A stretch of 64,000 nt of DNA from Burkholderia cenocepacia (GCF_014211915.1 NZ_CP060040.1:1798001-1862000), one strand, 5' to 3'; counted from the stretch's first letter, positions 35,320 through 45,519 are shown. The notes: a model not told the origin generated them from the sequence alone. Numbers and translations: made by a program.

Positions 35320-36432
35320 TCAGAACACGTGCCGCACGCCGAGCGTCGCCATCATCTGGCGCGTGCCGGTCGAACGCGCATACGCGAAGATCTGCGCATG
35401 ATCCGCGTCGCCGGCCGCCTGCTGCGCGATCACCGTCAGCGCGACGTCGGTGCGTTTGGACAGGAAGTAGTCGGCCTGCAGGTTCACCTGATGCCATTTC
35501 GGACGCTTGTCGATCACGTCGTACTTGCCGTTCGTGAACGCGTACGCGGCGCCGAGAAAGAGCTGCGGCGTCATCGTGTAGACGACGTTCACGCCGAGGT
35601 TCTGCAGGTGCAGATGCGAATTGTCGAGGTAATCGTAGCGTACGTCGGTAAACATCGCCGCGAACTGCGCGCGGCCGATCGTGTAGAAGCCGCCCGTGCC
35701 CGCGATCCGCTGCCGGCTCGCGTACGCGGCCGGCGACATCGCGCTCTTGCTGAAGATCAGCAGCGGCGACGCATAGTCGTTCGCGATCGCGCCGTCCTGG
35801 TTCGTCGCGCTGTACGGATGGTTGTACTGCGCATAGACCACGCTCCAGCGCAGCGGGCCACGCTCATAGCCGAGCCCGAAGCTGTACGCGCTGTTGTTCG
35901 CGAAACCGGTCGTATTGCTGAAGCCGTACAGCGCGGTGAACTTCAGCCCGTAGTAGACGGGGCTCACGTACTTCACCGAGTTCTGCACGCGGATGTCGTT
36001 GTAGCCGTTGTCGTTGTCGCCGATGTTCACGCCGTTGCTCGCGATGATCACCGGCCCGATGTAGTCGTGGATCGCGTCGTACTGGCGGCCGAGCGTCAGC
36101 GCGCCGTAGGTGCGGTCGGCCAGGCCGACGTACGCCATGCGCCCGAACTCGCGGCCGTTCTGCGCGGCCGTGCCCGTCATCACGTTGAAGCCGTTCTCGA
36201 GCTGGAACACCGCGGACAGCCCCTGCCCGAGATCTTCCTTGCCCTTCAGCCCCCAGCGCGGGTTCTGGTTCGTGCCGGACAGCGCCTGCCACGCGTTCTT
36301 GCCGCCCTGGTTCGTCGCGAACCCGACACCGGCCGAGATGAGACCGTACAGCGTGATGCTGCTTTGCGCACCGGCATGGGTCGCGAAGGCGCCGAGCATC
36401 GCGAGCGGGGCGAGCTTGTAGAGAGTTTTCAT
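35320..36432 (-). CDS. Gram-negative porin, paired with nucleoside hydrolase
   Basis: A 370-residue OmpC-like porin: signal peptide ending GAQS, then SITLYGLISAGVGFATNQGG, NPRWGLKGKEDLGQGLSAVFQLENGF and AYVGLADRTYGALTLGRQ, closing with the terminal Phe of GVRHVF. Being first in a two-gene operon with an exported nucleoside hydrolase, it likely admits nucleosides to the periplasm. The 161 bp upstream are AT-rich (for example GGATAATAAAAG) and should hold the promoter; I could not fix a single -35/-10 pair. Confidence 0.9.
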   Translation of the reverse strand: MKTLYKLAPLAMLGAFATHAGAQSSITLYGLISAGVGFATNQGGKNAWQALSGTNQNPRWGLKGKEDLGQGLSAVFQLENGFNVMTGTAAQNGREFGRMAYVGLADRTYGALTLGRQYDAIHDYIGPVIIASNGVNIGDNDNGYNDIRVQNSVKYVSPVYYGLKFTALYGFSNTTGFANNSAYSFGLGYERGPLRWSVVYAQYNHPYSATNQDGAIANDYASPLLIFSKSAMSPAAYASRQRIAGTGGFYTIGRAQFAAMFTDVRYDYLDNSHLHLQNLGVNVVYTMTPQLFLGAAYAFTNGKYDVIDKRPKWHQVNLQADYFLSKRTDVALTVIAQQAAGDADHAQIFAYARSTGTRQMMATLGVRHVF

Positions 36433-36593
36433 GCGGGTCGTTTGGTCGGTGGTGGTCCAGGCGCGGCAGGGTTCCGCGAAACTGGACTCGACTATACGAA
36501 CCCGGATCGGATAATAAAAGTTTGCTTTCCTTATATCTCAATAAAACGGATTTATTCTCATCTCTACACCGCCCGCGCCCGGCGAACCGGCGC

Positions 36594-37820
36594 TCAGTCC
36601 GCCGTGTCGCCGCCCTTCGGCAGCTTCGACCACGCGCCGCGCCCCGGCAGCGGCGACCAGGCCGGGCGGGTCTTGCGGGCACTGTCGATCACGACCAGAT
36701 AGCGACCGGCGATCGGCGTGATGTCGCGATCGCGACGCAGCACCCATAGCGACTTGCCGGCCTCGACGCGTGCCTGGTAGTCGTCGTCGAGCAGCCCGTG
36801 CTGGTCGAGGAACGTGTTCAGCGACGCGGGAATCCGCACGCAGCCCTTCGAGTGCCGGATGCCGAGCAGCGCTTCGAGCCGGTCGGGATCGGTCGCATGC
36901 ATCTGGAAACGCATCGGTGACACGCCGCCCTTGCCCCAGCCGCGCTCGCCGTCCACCCAGCCGAAATCGTAGATGCGCATGTCGCGGTGACCGTAGCCGC
37001 GAATGCCGTTCTCGTTCGTCGTGCCTTCCGCGCGGAAATCCATCGTGTCGGGCGAGTGATGGAACACGCCGAGCGGCGTCAGGAAATGGTCGTACTGGCC
37101 CGGCAGCCCGGTGCCGACCGGCGATGCGCCGATCATCAGCCACGCATTGGCCGGCGTCGCGCGAAAGTAGATGAACAGTGCCTGCACGTTCGGCGCGCGG
37201 TCCACCATCGCGACGTATTCGCCGGCGAGATCGCCGAGATCCGCATCGGCGAGCGCTTTCTGGAGACGGTCGCCGTACGCGCGCTGCTCGCTCGCGGGCA
37301 CGTTCAGGCGCCGCGTGACTTCCTGCGTGAAGCGCTTGCGCATGTCGAGCGCGCGCGCCGTCGCGTTTTGCGCCGCCTCGGCCGACAGCGGCGGATGCCG
37401 ACGCGGCGGCGTGGGCGGAGGCGGCTCGGCTTCGCTCGCGGACGGGCCGGATGCGGCCGATGCAGGTGCGGCGGCCGATGCTGCCGATGCCGCGGAAGCC
37501 GAGGAAGCGGCCGACGCACCGGATGCCGCGCTCGCGGAATCCGCGTGATTCGCGTGTGACGCCCCGGATGTCGGCGCTGCGGCCGATGCACCCGACACCG
37601 CATGCGCGGACGAAGCCGGATGCGTGCGAGAGGCCGCCGAAGCAGGCGACGCGACAGACGAGGATTGCACAGCAGACGACGGCGCATCGGACGCGGCAAA
37701 GGCAGGCCGTTCGGCGACAACGGAAATCGACACCGCGGCAGCGAGCCCCACGTATGCGGCGATTGCGCGGTTGAGGCAACGCGGCTGCGCAAAGCGCCGC
37801 GCCAGGTGGGAAAGAATCAT
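36594..37820 (-). CDS. L,D-transpeptidase (YkuD) with low-complexity linker
   Basis: From MILSHLARR (37820) the protein has 408 residues. After a signal segment (AIAAYVGLAAAVSISVV) comes a long Ala/Ser-rich tract (about 47-145) made of short ASAAS-like units, a typical flexible linker through the periplasm. The C-terminal half is a YkuD domain: LTPLGVFHHSPDTMDF, GYGHRDMRIYDFGW and the catalytic IRHSKGCVRIP, with Cys as nucleophile and the preceding His. It would crosslink peptidoglycan or attach proteins to it. A start at 37910 would add a charged, non-signal N-terminus and is less likely. Codons in the linker are repetitive and may be length-variable. Confidence 0.88.
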   Translation of the reverse strand: MILSHLARRFAQPRCLNRAIAAYVGLAAAVSISVVAERPAFAASDAPSSAVQSSSVASPASAASRTHPASSAHAVSGASAAAPTSGASHANHADSASAASGASAASSASAASAASAAAPASAASGPSASEAEPPPPTPPRRHPPLSAEAAQNATARALDMRKRFTQEVTRRLNVPASEQRAYGDRLQKALADADLGDLAGEYVAMVDRAPNVQALFIYFRATPANAWLMIGASPVGTGLPGQYDHFLTPLGVFHHSPDTMDFRAEGTTNENGIRGYGHRDMRIYDFGWVDGERGWGKGGVSPMRFQMHATDPDRLEALLGIRHSKGCVRIPASLNTFLDQHGLLDDDYQARVEAGKSLWVLRRDRDITPIAGRYLVVIDSARKTRPAWSPLPGRGAWSKLPKGGDTAD

Positions 37821-38307
37821 AGGTTCGAAGCCATCGGCCGATCCGGCCGCCGCATGGTGCTGCTGCGAGCGGCGCATCTTCCGCGCAAGCCATCGACACG
37901 TCCGGCGCATCGCATGCGCCAGGCGCCGACGCCTCTTCGCGGTGGAGCCGTTCGCTGATGCAACGCGGGCACTCCGATGGCGGCTAATGAGTCGTCAGGC
38001 CCCCTATTTTACTCGTCGATACGCGAATCGGCCGCGGCCCGAAGCACGCTTTTACGGGGAATTGCGCTTCGTCACGCTTTGTTTCAACTCGTTTCCGCTT
38101 GCGTGTTCGCTGCGTGGCAGGCTGGCGTGTTGCGCGGTTTCGTCACACGTCCGAAGGCACGCAGGTTTCATCCGGTTCGAGCGTGCCGCCCTGTTTATGA
38201 TCTGCATGACGAAGCATTTTTTGCGATCCGGCGCTCGGAAACTAGGGCCTCGCCCGCATCGCACGCATGCCGCACGAACCATGCGACACGCGTGCACGCC
38301 GCGCCGA
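37821..38307. other. Intergenic region, no gene seen
   Basis: About 490 bp lie between the transpeptidase start and the MFS transporter stop. The transpeptidase promoter should be here, along with the transporter's terminator. I find no convincing RNA gene, repeat or protein-coding frame. Confidence 0.5.
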
Positions 38308-39735
38308 CTACTTCGAGATGGTTTCGAGCGCGATGCCCTTCGTGCGCGGCCCCATCCATCCGATTGCAGCCATCACGACCACCATCGCGCCCGCAATGAA
38401 CGCGAACACGCCGAACGTGCCGAAGCCCCGCAGCACGGCCGCGATCACGAACGACGAGAAGATCGCGGAGAAGCGGCTCCACGAATAGACGAAGCCGACG
38501 GCCCGCGCGCGAATCGACGTCGGGAACAACTCGGCCTGGTAGGCGTGGAAGCTGTACGACATGATGTTGCTCGCGAGCGTGAGGCCGATGCCGAGCACGA
38601 TCAGGAACGCGCCCACCGTCGTCTGGCTGAACAGCAGCCCGCAGACGACGATCGCCGCCGCCATCGCGACGATCACCGACTTGCGCTCGAAGCGATCGGC
38701 GATCACGAGGCCGATCAGCGGGCCGATCGGCGCCGCGAGCGCGATCACGCTCGAATACATCAGGCTCGACGTGATCGTGATGCCCTGCTTGATCAGCAGC
38801 GTCGGCACCCAGTTCGCGAAGCCGTAGAAGCCGACCGTCTGGAACACGTTGAAGATCGTCATCATGATCGTGCGGCTGCGATACGGCGGCACCCACATGT
38901 CGCGGAAGCTGCCGCGCGGCGGCACGGGTTCGGCCGGTGCCGGCGGCGGCAACGGCCGCCCGTATTCGGCTTCGACCTTCGCCTCGAGCGCGCGCATGAT
39001 GCGGTCGGCCTCGTCGACCCGGCCCTGCTGCGCGAGCCAGCGCGGGCTTTCCGGCAGTTCACGGCGAATCCACCACACGAACAGCGCGCCATGCGCGCCG
39101 ATCAGCACGACCCAGCGCCAGCCGTCGAGGCCGAGCGGCGCGTGCGGCACCAGCAGGTAAGCGAGGAACGCGACCACCGGCACCGCGACGAACCCCACCG
39201 CCTGCTCGCACGCGAACGCGCGGCCGCGGATCTGCTTCGGTACGAGTTCGGAGATGTAGGTGCCGATCGTCACCATCTCGACGCCCAGCCCGAGACCGAC
39301 GACGAAGCGCCAGAAGTTCAGCCCGGTCGCGGTGTCCTGGAACGCCATCACGACGTTCGCGGCCGTGTACCACAGCAGCGACCACGTGAAGATCGCGCGG
39401 CGGCCGAAGCGGTCCGCGAGGAAGCCGCACGCGATCGTGCCGATGAAAAGGCCGGAGAACAGCGCGGCGATGAAGCTCGCGACGCCCGTGGTGCCGAACA
39501 GGCCGTGCGTCGTCGCGGACAGGATGCCGCTTTTCACGAGGCCCGGTGCGACGTAGCCGCTGTAGAGCAGATCGTAGAGTTCGAAGAAGAAGCCGAGGCT
39601 CAGCAGCACGACGAGCTTCCAGACGCTGCGCGTCGGCGGCAGGCGGTCGAGACGGGCCGAGATGGAGCCGGGATCGATCGCTGTGGGGCGGGCGGCGCCT
39701 GCTGCCGTGAGCGGGTCGGGCTGGGTGGATGCCAT
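38308..39735 (-). CDS. MFS transporter, sugar/aromatic-acid symporter type
   Basis: A 475-residue, 12-helix major facilitator. The first half has DRLPPTRSVWKLVVLLSLGFFFELYDLLYSGYVAPGL, the A-loop motif GFLADRFGRRAIF and ELVPKQIRGRAFA. After a cytoplasmic Pro-rich loop (PLPPPAPAEPVPPRG) the second half has LVIADRFERKSVI and ELFPTSIRARAVGF. These features match the AAHS/sugar porter group. GGAGA precedes the ATG. Substrate unknown; no catabolic genes are adjacent. The immunity and Rhs genes lie upstream on the same strand. Confidence 0.9.
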   Translation of the reverse strand: MASTQPDPLTAAGAARPTAIDPGSISARLDRLPPTRSVWKLVVLLSLGFFFELYDLLYSGYVAPGLVKSGILSATTHGLFGTTGVASFIAALFSGLFIGTIACGFLADRFGRRAIFTWSLLWYTAANVVMAFQDTATGLNFWRFVVGLGLGVEMVTIGTYISELVPKQIRGRAFACEQAVGFVAVPVVAFLAYLLVPHAPLGLDGWRWVVLIGAHGALFVWWIRRELPESPRWLAQQGRVDEADRIMRALEAKVEAEYGRPLPPPAPAEPVPPRGSFRDMWVPPYRSRTIMMTIFNVFQTVGFYGFANWVPTLLIKQGITITSSLMYSSVIALAAPIGPLIGLVIADRFERKSVIVAMAAAIVVCGLLFSQTTVGAFLIVLGIGLTLASNIMSYSFHAYQAELFPTSIRARAVGFVYSWSRFSAIFSSFVIAAVLRGFGTFGVFAFIAGAMVVVMAAIGWMGPRTKGIALETISK

Positions 39736-39952
39736 GGTGGCGAGTCTCCGGATTCTTGATTGTCGTTGGCGCCAGCAGAGGGGAACTGGCGAGCGGCTTC
39801 GCGCATTTTAGCGAGGCGCGTGCTTGAGCACATCAATCGGGTGATGCGCAGGGGCGGGCCAAAGGCCTTCGGAGCGGTTCAATGGGCGGTTTCGCGATGA
39901 ATGTCTGAACGAGCACTGGTTCATCTCGCCCCTGCCCTCACTGCCACACCAC

Positions 39953-40407
39953 TTACATCCCGGCCAAATATTTCGAAACTCCCGGATACTCAGACAAGAA
40001 CTCTTCCGATTTTATAAACGAAATAAATGCACGCCTTACGCTCTCCGGGGCCTTGTTCACATAACTCAACAACAACCTGAAGTCTCCGTAATCAACCTCG
40101 ATTCCAAGCAAAGTGACCGCCCATTGCTTTTCAGGAGATCGTTCAATCACCCCTCTAACTCTTGCACAAGGGCCGGATAAAACACGTGCCGATCAGCGGC
40201 CTCAAGTATATTGCGCGTGCGCTCCTGAATGCCGAAATCGTCGGCATCAGAGAAGGTCCTAAGAAGCTCCACCGCTACCTCGTAGACCATATTTTTCTCG
40301 GACTCGGTCAAGAGATCCAAGAACTCGTCGGATTTGCTCTCGTCTGCGAAGTCTTCACATGCGTGCAAGCGTTCACGCCAGTGATCGAAATTGAAACCAT
40401 TTGGCAT
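39953..40407 (-). pseudogene. Putative immunity protein to the Rhs tip, apparently frameshifted
   Basis: Two overlapping short frames occur: an 86-residue product starting MPNGFNFDHWRERLHAC (40407), ending ALVQELEG, and a 65-residue product starting GTG at 40150 with IERSPEKQWAVTLLGIEVD. Together they read as one acidic, all-helical protein of about 151 residues (ELEG-x-IERSPEKQW). One base missing in the GGGG (CCCC on the plus strand, 40150-40153) explains the break. The pattern recalls Imm30-like immunity proteins, from memory only. It starts 9 bp after the Rhs stop, the standard place for the cognate immunity gene. The region has about 47-48% GC by my count over two 60-base lines, far below its neighbours, as expected for an exchanged cassette. 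Two genuine small genes with a GTGA overlap is the alternative. Confidence 0.65.
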
Positions 40408-40416
40408 TCCTTCACC

Positions 40417-40827
40417 TCACTTTTTCAACAAGCCTCGACATTTTGCGTATGCAAGCATCTCTTGCATTGCAGTATTGTATCGAATCGGGTCACCGGCAGT
40501 ACGTGCAACACGGCGAATATCGAGAATTTCGGTGGCCATTGCACCGCGATAGTTCCCGGACGCAATCATCCCAGCCAACTTATCTCGGTACTGCCGCGCT
40601 GCTGTAGAGTTCTTATAACTTGAGGTTCCCTTATGGTCATTGGGATCCATAGCAATGGCCGGACCATCTCTATATCCCAAATAGCCATCCTGCGAACTTG
40701 TTACTGCATCAGCAGGCATGTGATGGCCGTCCACGCCCGGGCGAGATACCCCTCCCTTTGATCCCCCGCGATACGGTCCATTGCCTTCAGGGTTTCCCTT
40801 TTTCAAGCAGTCGCAAGGGCAACGAGC
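40417..40827 (-). other. Rhs C-terminal toxin tip, candidate nuclease
   Basis: About 136 residues after DPLGL. It begins with a cysteine cluster (RCPCDCLKKG), then GVDGHHMPADAV and GPAIAMDPNDHKGTSSY, and ends in a helical segment (ARQYRDKLAGMI...). The spaced HH and DH, with a Thr two residues after the second His, suggest a metal-dependent nuclease of the HNH/AHH type; I cannot name the family. The tip is AT-richer than the cage and pairs with the immunity gene. Confidence 0.55.
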
Positions 40828-43800
40828 CAGCCCAAGTGGATCGATCCAGCCTGTGGGATTGGGGGCGTACTGATAGACATTGATCCCGCCGTCGAGCCCG
40901 ATCGGATCTTTGGATACGAATCGCCCGCTAGTCGGATCATAGTACCGATACCGGTTATACCTCAGCCCCGTCTCCGCATCCTCCTGCTGTCCCTGAAACC
41001 GAATCGGGTTCCTCGGCTCCACGCCCGCGGCCTTCGACACCCGCGCGATCACGTCCCGCGCCTCGCCCCAGGCCCGATACGACGCCTCCCACACCACCTC
41101 TCCCACCTCGTCCGTCATCAGCAACGGCGTACCAATCTGGTCACAGTGGTAATAGAACAAATGCGCATCCGACTGTCTTTCCGGCATACGTTGCAGCGGG
41201 TCCTTCTCCGGCACATACGGTTCGCCCTCCTGCCACACCGGCGTCTGGATCCCCGCGACCGGTTGCGCCGTCACATATTGGGCAAGCGGAACGAACGTTT
41301 CCGGCTCGTACACGTACTGCGTCGCACCGCCTTCGTTGCTCTCGTACGCCAACTGGTCACCATCCCAGCCGAACACCGTCCGCACGCCATCCACGTCCTT
41401 GCCGATCCGGCGCCCAAAGGAATCGTAGAAATACCGCGCTTCATGCCACCGGCCGGTCTCCTCGACACGCGCCACTCTCAACCGTTGAATCCGTCCCACT
41501 CGTATTCCTGCCGACCCGACGGCGATCGCTTGCCGATCAGGTTCCCGCGCGCGTCGTATTCGAAGTGGGTACCCGCGTATTCTTTCAACAGATTCCCGAG
41601 CACGCGCGGCACTTCCGCCGGCAATGTGCTGTCCACGCTGTCCGGCACAACCGGGCTTGCTTTCACCGCCCCCGGAGTACGAGCGTGTCGGGGACTGCCG
41701 GGGTCAATGATGTTGCTTGCCGGGTCGAAGGCGAAAGTCTCGGTACCGAGCGGCCCGATCGCCGCGATGAGGCGGCCGACCGGGTCATAACGATAGTTGA
41801 TCACCCCCTTGCGACTGTCCTCGATATGCTCGAGCTGCCCCACGGCATCGTACCGATACCGGCGCTCGGCCAATGCGGCCGGCGCATTCGAGCGCCGAAT
41901 GGCCTGCCGGGTGATTCGGCCAGCCGGATCGTACTGCGTCTGCTGTCCCACCTTGCTCGACAGCATCCGCCCGGTTTCGCGATGCAAATCGTCGCGCTCG
42001 AACTGGATTCGCTCCTCACCATCGAGCACGAGCCCATGCACGTGACCCGACCCGTAGATCAACCAGTCCAGCACATGACCATCGGGGCGGACAGTCTTGA
42101 TCCGCGTGCCGATTTCATCGTACTCGTGATGCCACAAATAGCTGCGCGACTCCCCGAACAGCCGATAAGCATGATGTTCGCACACCAGATTGCCGACCGG
42201 ATCGAAAAACATCTGCGTCCGGCTGTGGCTGTTAAGCGCCTCGACGAGTCGTCCACTGGCGTCGTACGCGAATCGCTCTGTGCTCGCACCCGAGGTCCGG
42301 CATACGATGCGGCCGGCCTGATCGAATTCGAGTTCGGTCGCTTGCCCGCCCTCGTCGATCTTCACCGGCTGCAGCGTGCCCTCGCTGTATCCGTATGTGG
42401 TCCGCTTGCCGTCGAACCCGATCTCTTCCAGCAATCGCCCCGCTGGATCATAGTGAAATTGATAGGTCGCGCGATTCGCATCGATCAACGCGGTCAAGCG
42501 ACCGAGGCGATCGTAACGGTAGGCGAGCGTGTAGCCGAGCGCATCGACGCGGCTGGCCACACGCCCCGCGACGTCGTACGAAAAACGCGTCACGCGCTCC
42601 ATCGGATCGGTATGGGACAGCAGACGGCCTTCGGCATCGTGCGTGTATCGATAGGTGCCTGCTGGAGACGAGATCTCGCTGACCGCGCCATTCCTGCCAT
42701 ACCGGTAAACCGTGGCATTGCCCGCTGCATCGATCGACTGCGCAAGTCGCCCGTCGCCATCGTAGCGCCACTTCGTCACCTTGCCCGAGCAGTCGGTGTA
42801 CTGAAGCAATTGTTCCGCGTCATCGTAGACAAGTACCGTCGCACCGCCCTTCGCATCGACCATCTTGACCGGCATCCCGGCGGCGTTGTACGCATACTTC
42901 GTCTCGTGCCCGAGCGGGTCCTTCTGCACGACCAGGTTACCCGCGTCATCGTACGAGCGCTCCCACACGTATCCTTCGGAATCCTTGAGACGAACGAGTT
43001 GATCGCGGTCGTCGTAACCCATCTCGATCACGGCCCCGTCGACGCGGTAATGCTTCGTCATGTTCCCGCGCGCGTCGTAGTCCATCTCCTCGATGCCGCC
43101 GTCGCGATGAACATGCATGACCAGGTTGTTGTCCTGGTCGCGCCGCATCCACTCCTCGGTGCCATCCGGATACGCGATCCGGTACATGTATCCGCGGATG
43201 TTGTAGTAGTACCGCGTGACGTTGCCCAGTGCATCGGTGACATAGGTCAGGCGGATGTTCGGATGCCACATGAGACGAATGTCATGGCTGCCATCGTCGG
43301 CATATTCGCGCACGCACCGCGCATGCGTGTTGTCGTCGCGCTCCGCCCCTTCCCACTCGAGGTTCATGCCGCGGCCGGTGCGATCGGTATAGCGCGTGAT
43401 CAGATGACGGTCGTACGCATACTGGCGCACGTTGCCGTAACGATCCGCTGCACGCACGAGATCGCCGTTGTCGTCGTACTGGTATTGGGCAAGCGTCGTG
43501 CGCGTGTTCGCGTCGACGATCTGCTCGATCGTTGCGATACGTCCGCGGCTGTCGTGATGAAACGCGAGCGTATGACCGGCCGAACTGACGAGCCGCGCCA
43601 GACGATTCGCGTCATCGTAATCGAGCGCAATCGTATTGCCCGCGCGATCCTTCTGCAACGCGAGACGGAACGAATCGCCGCGCTTCTCGTACACGTGCAG
43701 CAAATCGTGACCGTACGCGACAGTCGTCCACGTGTCGTCGAGACGGCTCAGCGTCACACCTTCCACGCGGTCGTCGTGAACCGCACCCGCCGCGAGCGCC

Positions 43801-45080
43801 GGATATTCGATGTTGCGGCCGGTCGAATCGCTGTAGATCCATTTGTCGTCCCGAACATCGATGCGCGTCATGTACGGCGAGAGCCAGCGCGCGCCCAGTT
43901 CGCCGGCATCGTATCCGGCCAGCCGGGAGCGATAGACGCGTATCCAGACGACGGGCATCGCACCCGGCAATTCGAAATCGGCATGAGAAAACGTCTCATC
44001 ACCGAACGCGTAGCTGATCGAACCGCCCGACGCCCCGAGCCCGCACTCTTCGCAGTGGTCGACACCGGAGCCCTTCGCTCTCGCCTCCTTCTTCGTCGCG
44101 GCGACGGGCACCTGCGGCCGCCGGGCCGTTGCTTCCGTCGTGCCCTGCGATTTGATCGATGCGGCCCGCATCGTCTCACGCTTGTGCCGCAACGCATTGA
44201 TCAGCTTCAGCAGCAGCCACATCAGCTTGCCTTCGTCGCTGCCCTTCAGCTCGTTGATCTTGTCGACCACCACTGGGGCCAGCGTGCGCAATGACACGGC
44301 AATCTGGCGAATCGGTGCGACGTATTCTTCGGGAACAAGCCCGGTCGCCGTGCCGGTCACGGCGTTGGCGCCGCGCTTGACGAGCGCCGTCCTCGACTCG
44401 GCCAGATATCCCCAAGCCCCCGTTACCAGATCCGTGCTGAACCATCCGCTCTTCTTCATCTGCTGACGATACTCGGCGGCCCGCCGCTCGTTCTCCGCGG
44501 GATCGAAGAGTTGCCCCGCCAACACTGCGTCGATGCCGTCCGCGAGACTCGTGAGGATCTCCCGTGCTTTCGCTGCGCAGTGATCGATCACGTCGTTGAG
44601 CACGGCCTGCAGCTTCGTCAGGAAATCCTCGATCTCGGTCGCGCATGACGCCTGAACATGCGTGACGACGACCGATATGAGCGCGGCGCCGATGTCGCGC
44701 TTGTGAATCAGTATTTCATTGCGAATCAGCGCCAGAAGCGGCCGCGCCGTGAGACGCATCGGCGCCAGTACCGGCGGAAATGGAATCACGCCGATCAGAT
44801 TGATCGCGAGTCCGAGATAGTCGAGCAGTTCGCCGCCGCGCTTGCGGATGATCGAGACGATGTCGGTGAGCGCATCGGCCAGCGCCATCAGGTTGTTGAG
44901 CACCGGAATCATGCTCGCGACCGTTTTCAGTCGATCGACGTCCACGTAGCCGTGCGTCACGCTGATCAGCCACGCGTTGAAGCCTTCGCCGGATGCAACG
45001 ACATCGTCCGGATGAACATCGGTCAACCACGGGGTGGCCTGCTCATACTCCGCGCCCGGAGGGAGTTTTTGATCTGCCAT
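40417..45080 (-). pseudogene. Rhs polymorphic toxin, apparently frameshifted
   Basis: The start at MADQKLPPG (45080) gives a protein of about 1554 residues once one base is restored near 41484. The first frame (1200 residues) ends ...EWDGFNG; the second continues RLRVARVEETGRWHEARYFYD, and AACCGGTTG in place of AACGGTTG joins them. The N-terminus has hydrophobic helices (NNLMALADALTDIV, LDYLGLAINLIGVIPFPP) as in Rhs proteins loaded by Eag chaperones. The cage is built of many YD repeats (from about residue 400). It ends with the conserved PIGLDGGINVYQYAPNP...DPLGL, after which the tip toxin begins. No PAAR domain, vgrG or Eag gene is next to it. Rhs cages carry toxins for contact-dependent or type VI killing. 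Confidence 0.85.
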
Positions 45081-45463
45081 GCTCTCAGGATTCTTCTGGT
45101 TGTTCGGTTTTCGACGTGCGGCGGCGGCCTCGCCTTCTCGTGTTCCGGATGGCCGGCCAACGTCTCGCGGCATTGTACTGACGATTGGCGAAGGGAAAAT
45201 GAAAGGTCCGGTTTTCCGGCAGCCGCCCAATCCTTTGCGCCCCATTTATCACGGGTCGCGGTCGCACCGACTTTATGTAAATTTCGTAACCGTCTGTCCG
45301 GGTGACAACGGCCGCCGGACGTTGAAAACGGCGCCCTTCCGGCAGGCAGCTCGATCGACACGGCCCCGATGCGACGGGATGAACAGGCCTTGCGCCGGTC
45401 CGTCACCCATGTCCGTGTCGCAGACACCCCGGACGCAGATTCGGAAGTCGTTCACCTCCGCGC

Positions 45464-45519
45464 CCCGGTAACATGCTACCGGGCCAACTACCGGCTTCCG
45501 GCTGCCTTTCGGCAACCGG
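45464..45519 (+). promoter_or_regulatory. Two hairpins in the mscS-like leader
   Basis: CCCGGTA and TACCGGG (45464-45470, 45477-45483) form one perfect hairpin. CCGGCTGCC and GGCAACCGG (45498-45506, 45511-45519) form another with a TTTC loop and one mismatch. They end 27 bp before the channel gene. They could be a leader structure or the remnant of a terminator. The rest of the 465-bp gap from the Rhs start (45081-45545) shows no gene. Confidence 0.35.

Noticed and set aside
41500..43900. YD-type repeats considered as DNA repeats or a CRISPR-like array
   Set aside because: The repetition is at protein level within the Rhs cage; the DNA units are not conserved enough and there are no spacers.
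41565..44294. 909-codon open frame antisense to the Rhs gene
   Set aside because: The opposite strand has YD repeats and continues as a normal Rhs protein; this frame has no motif.
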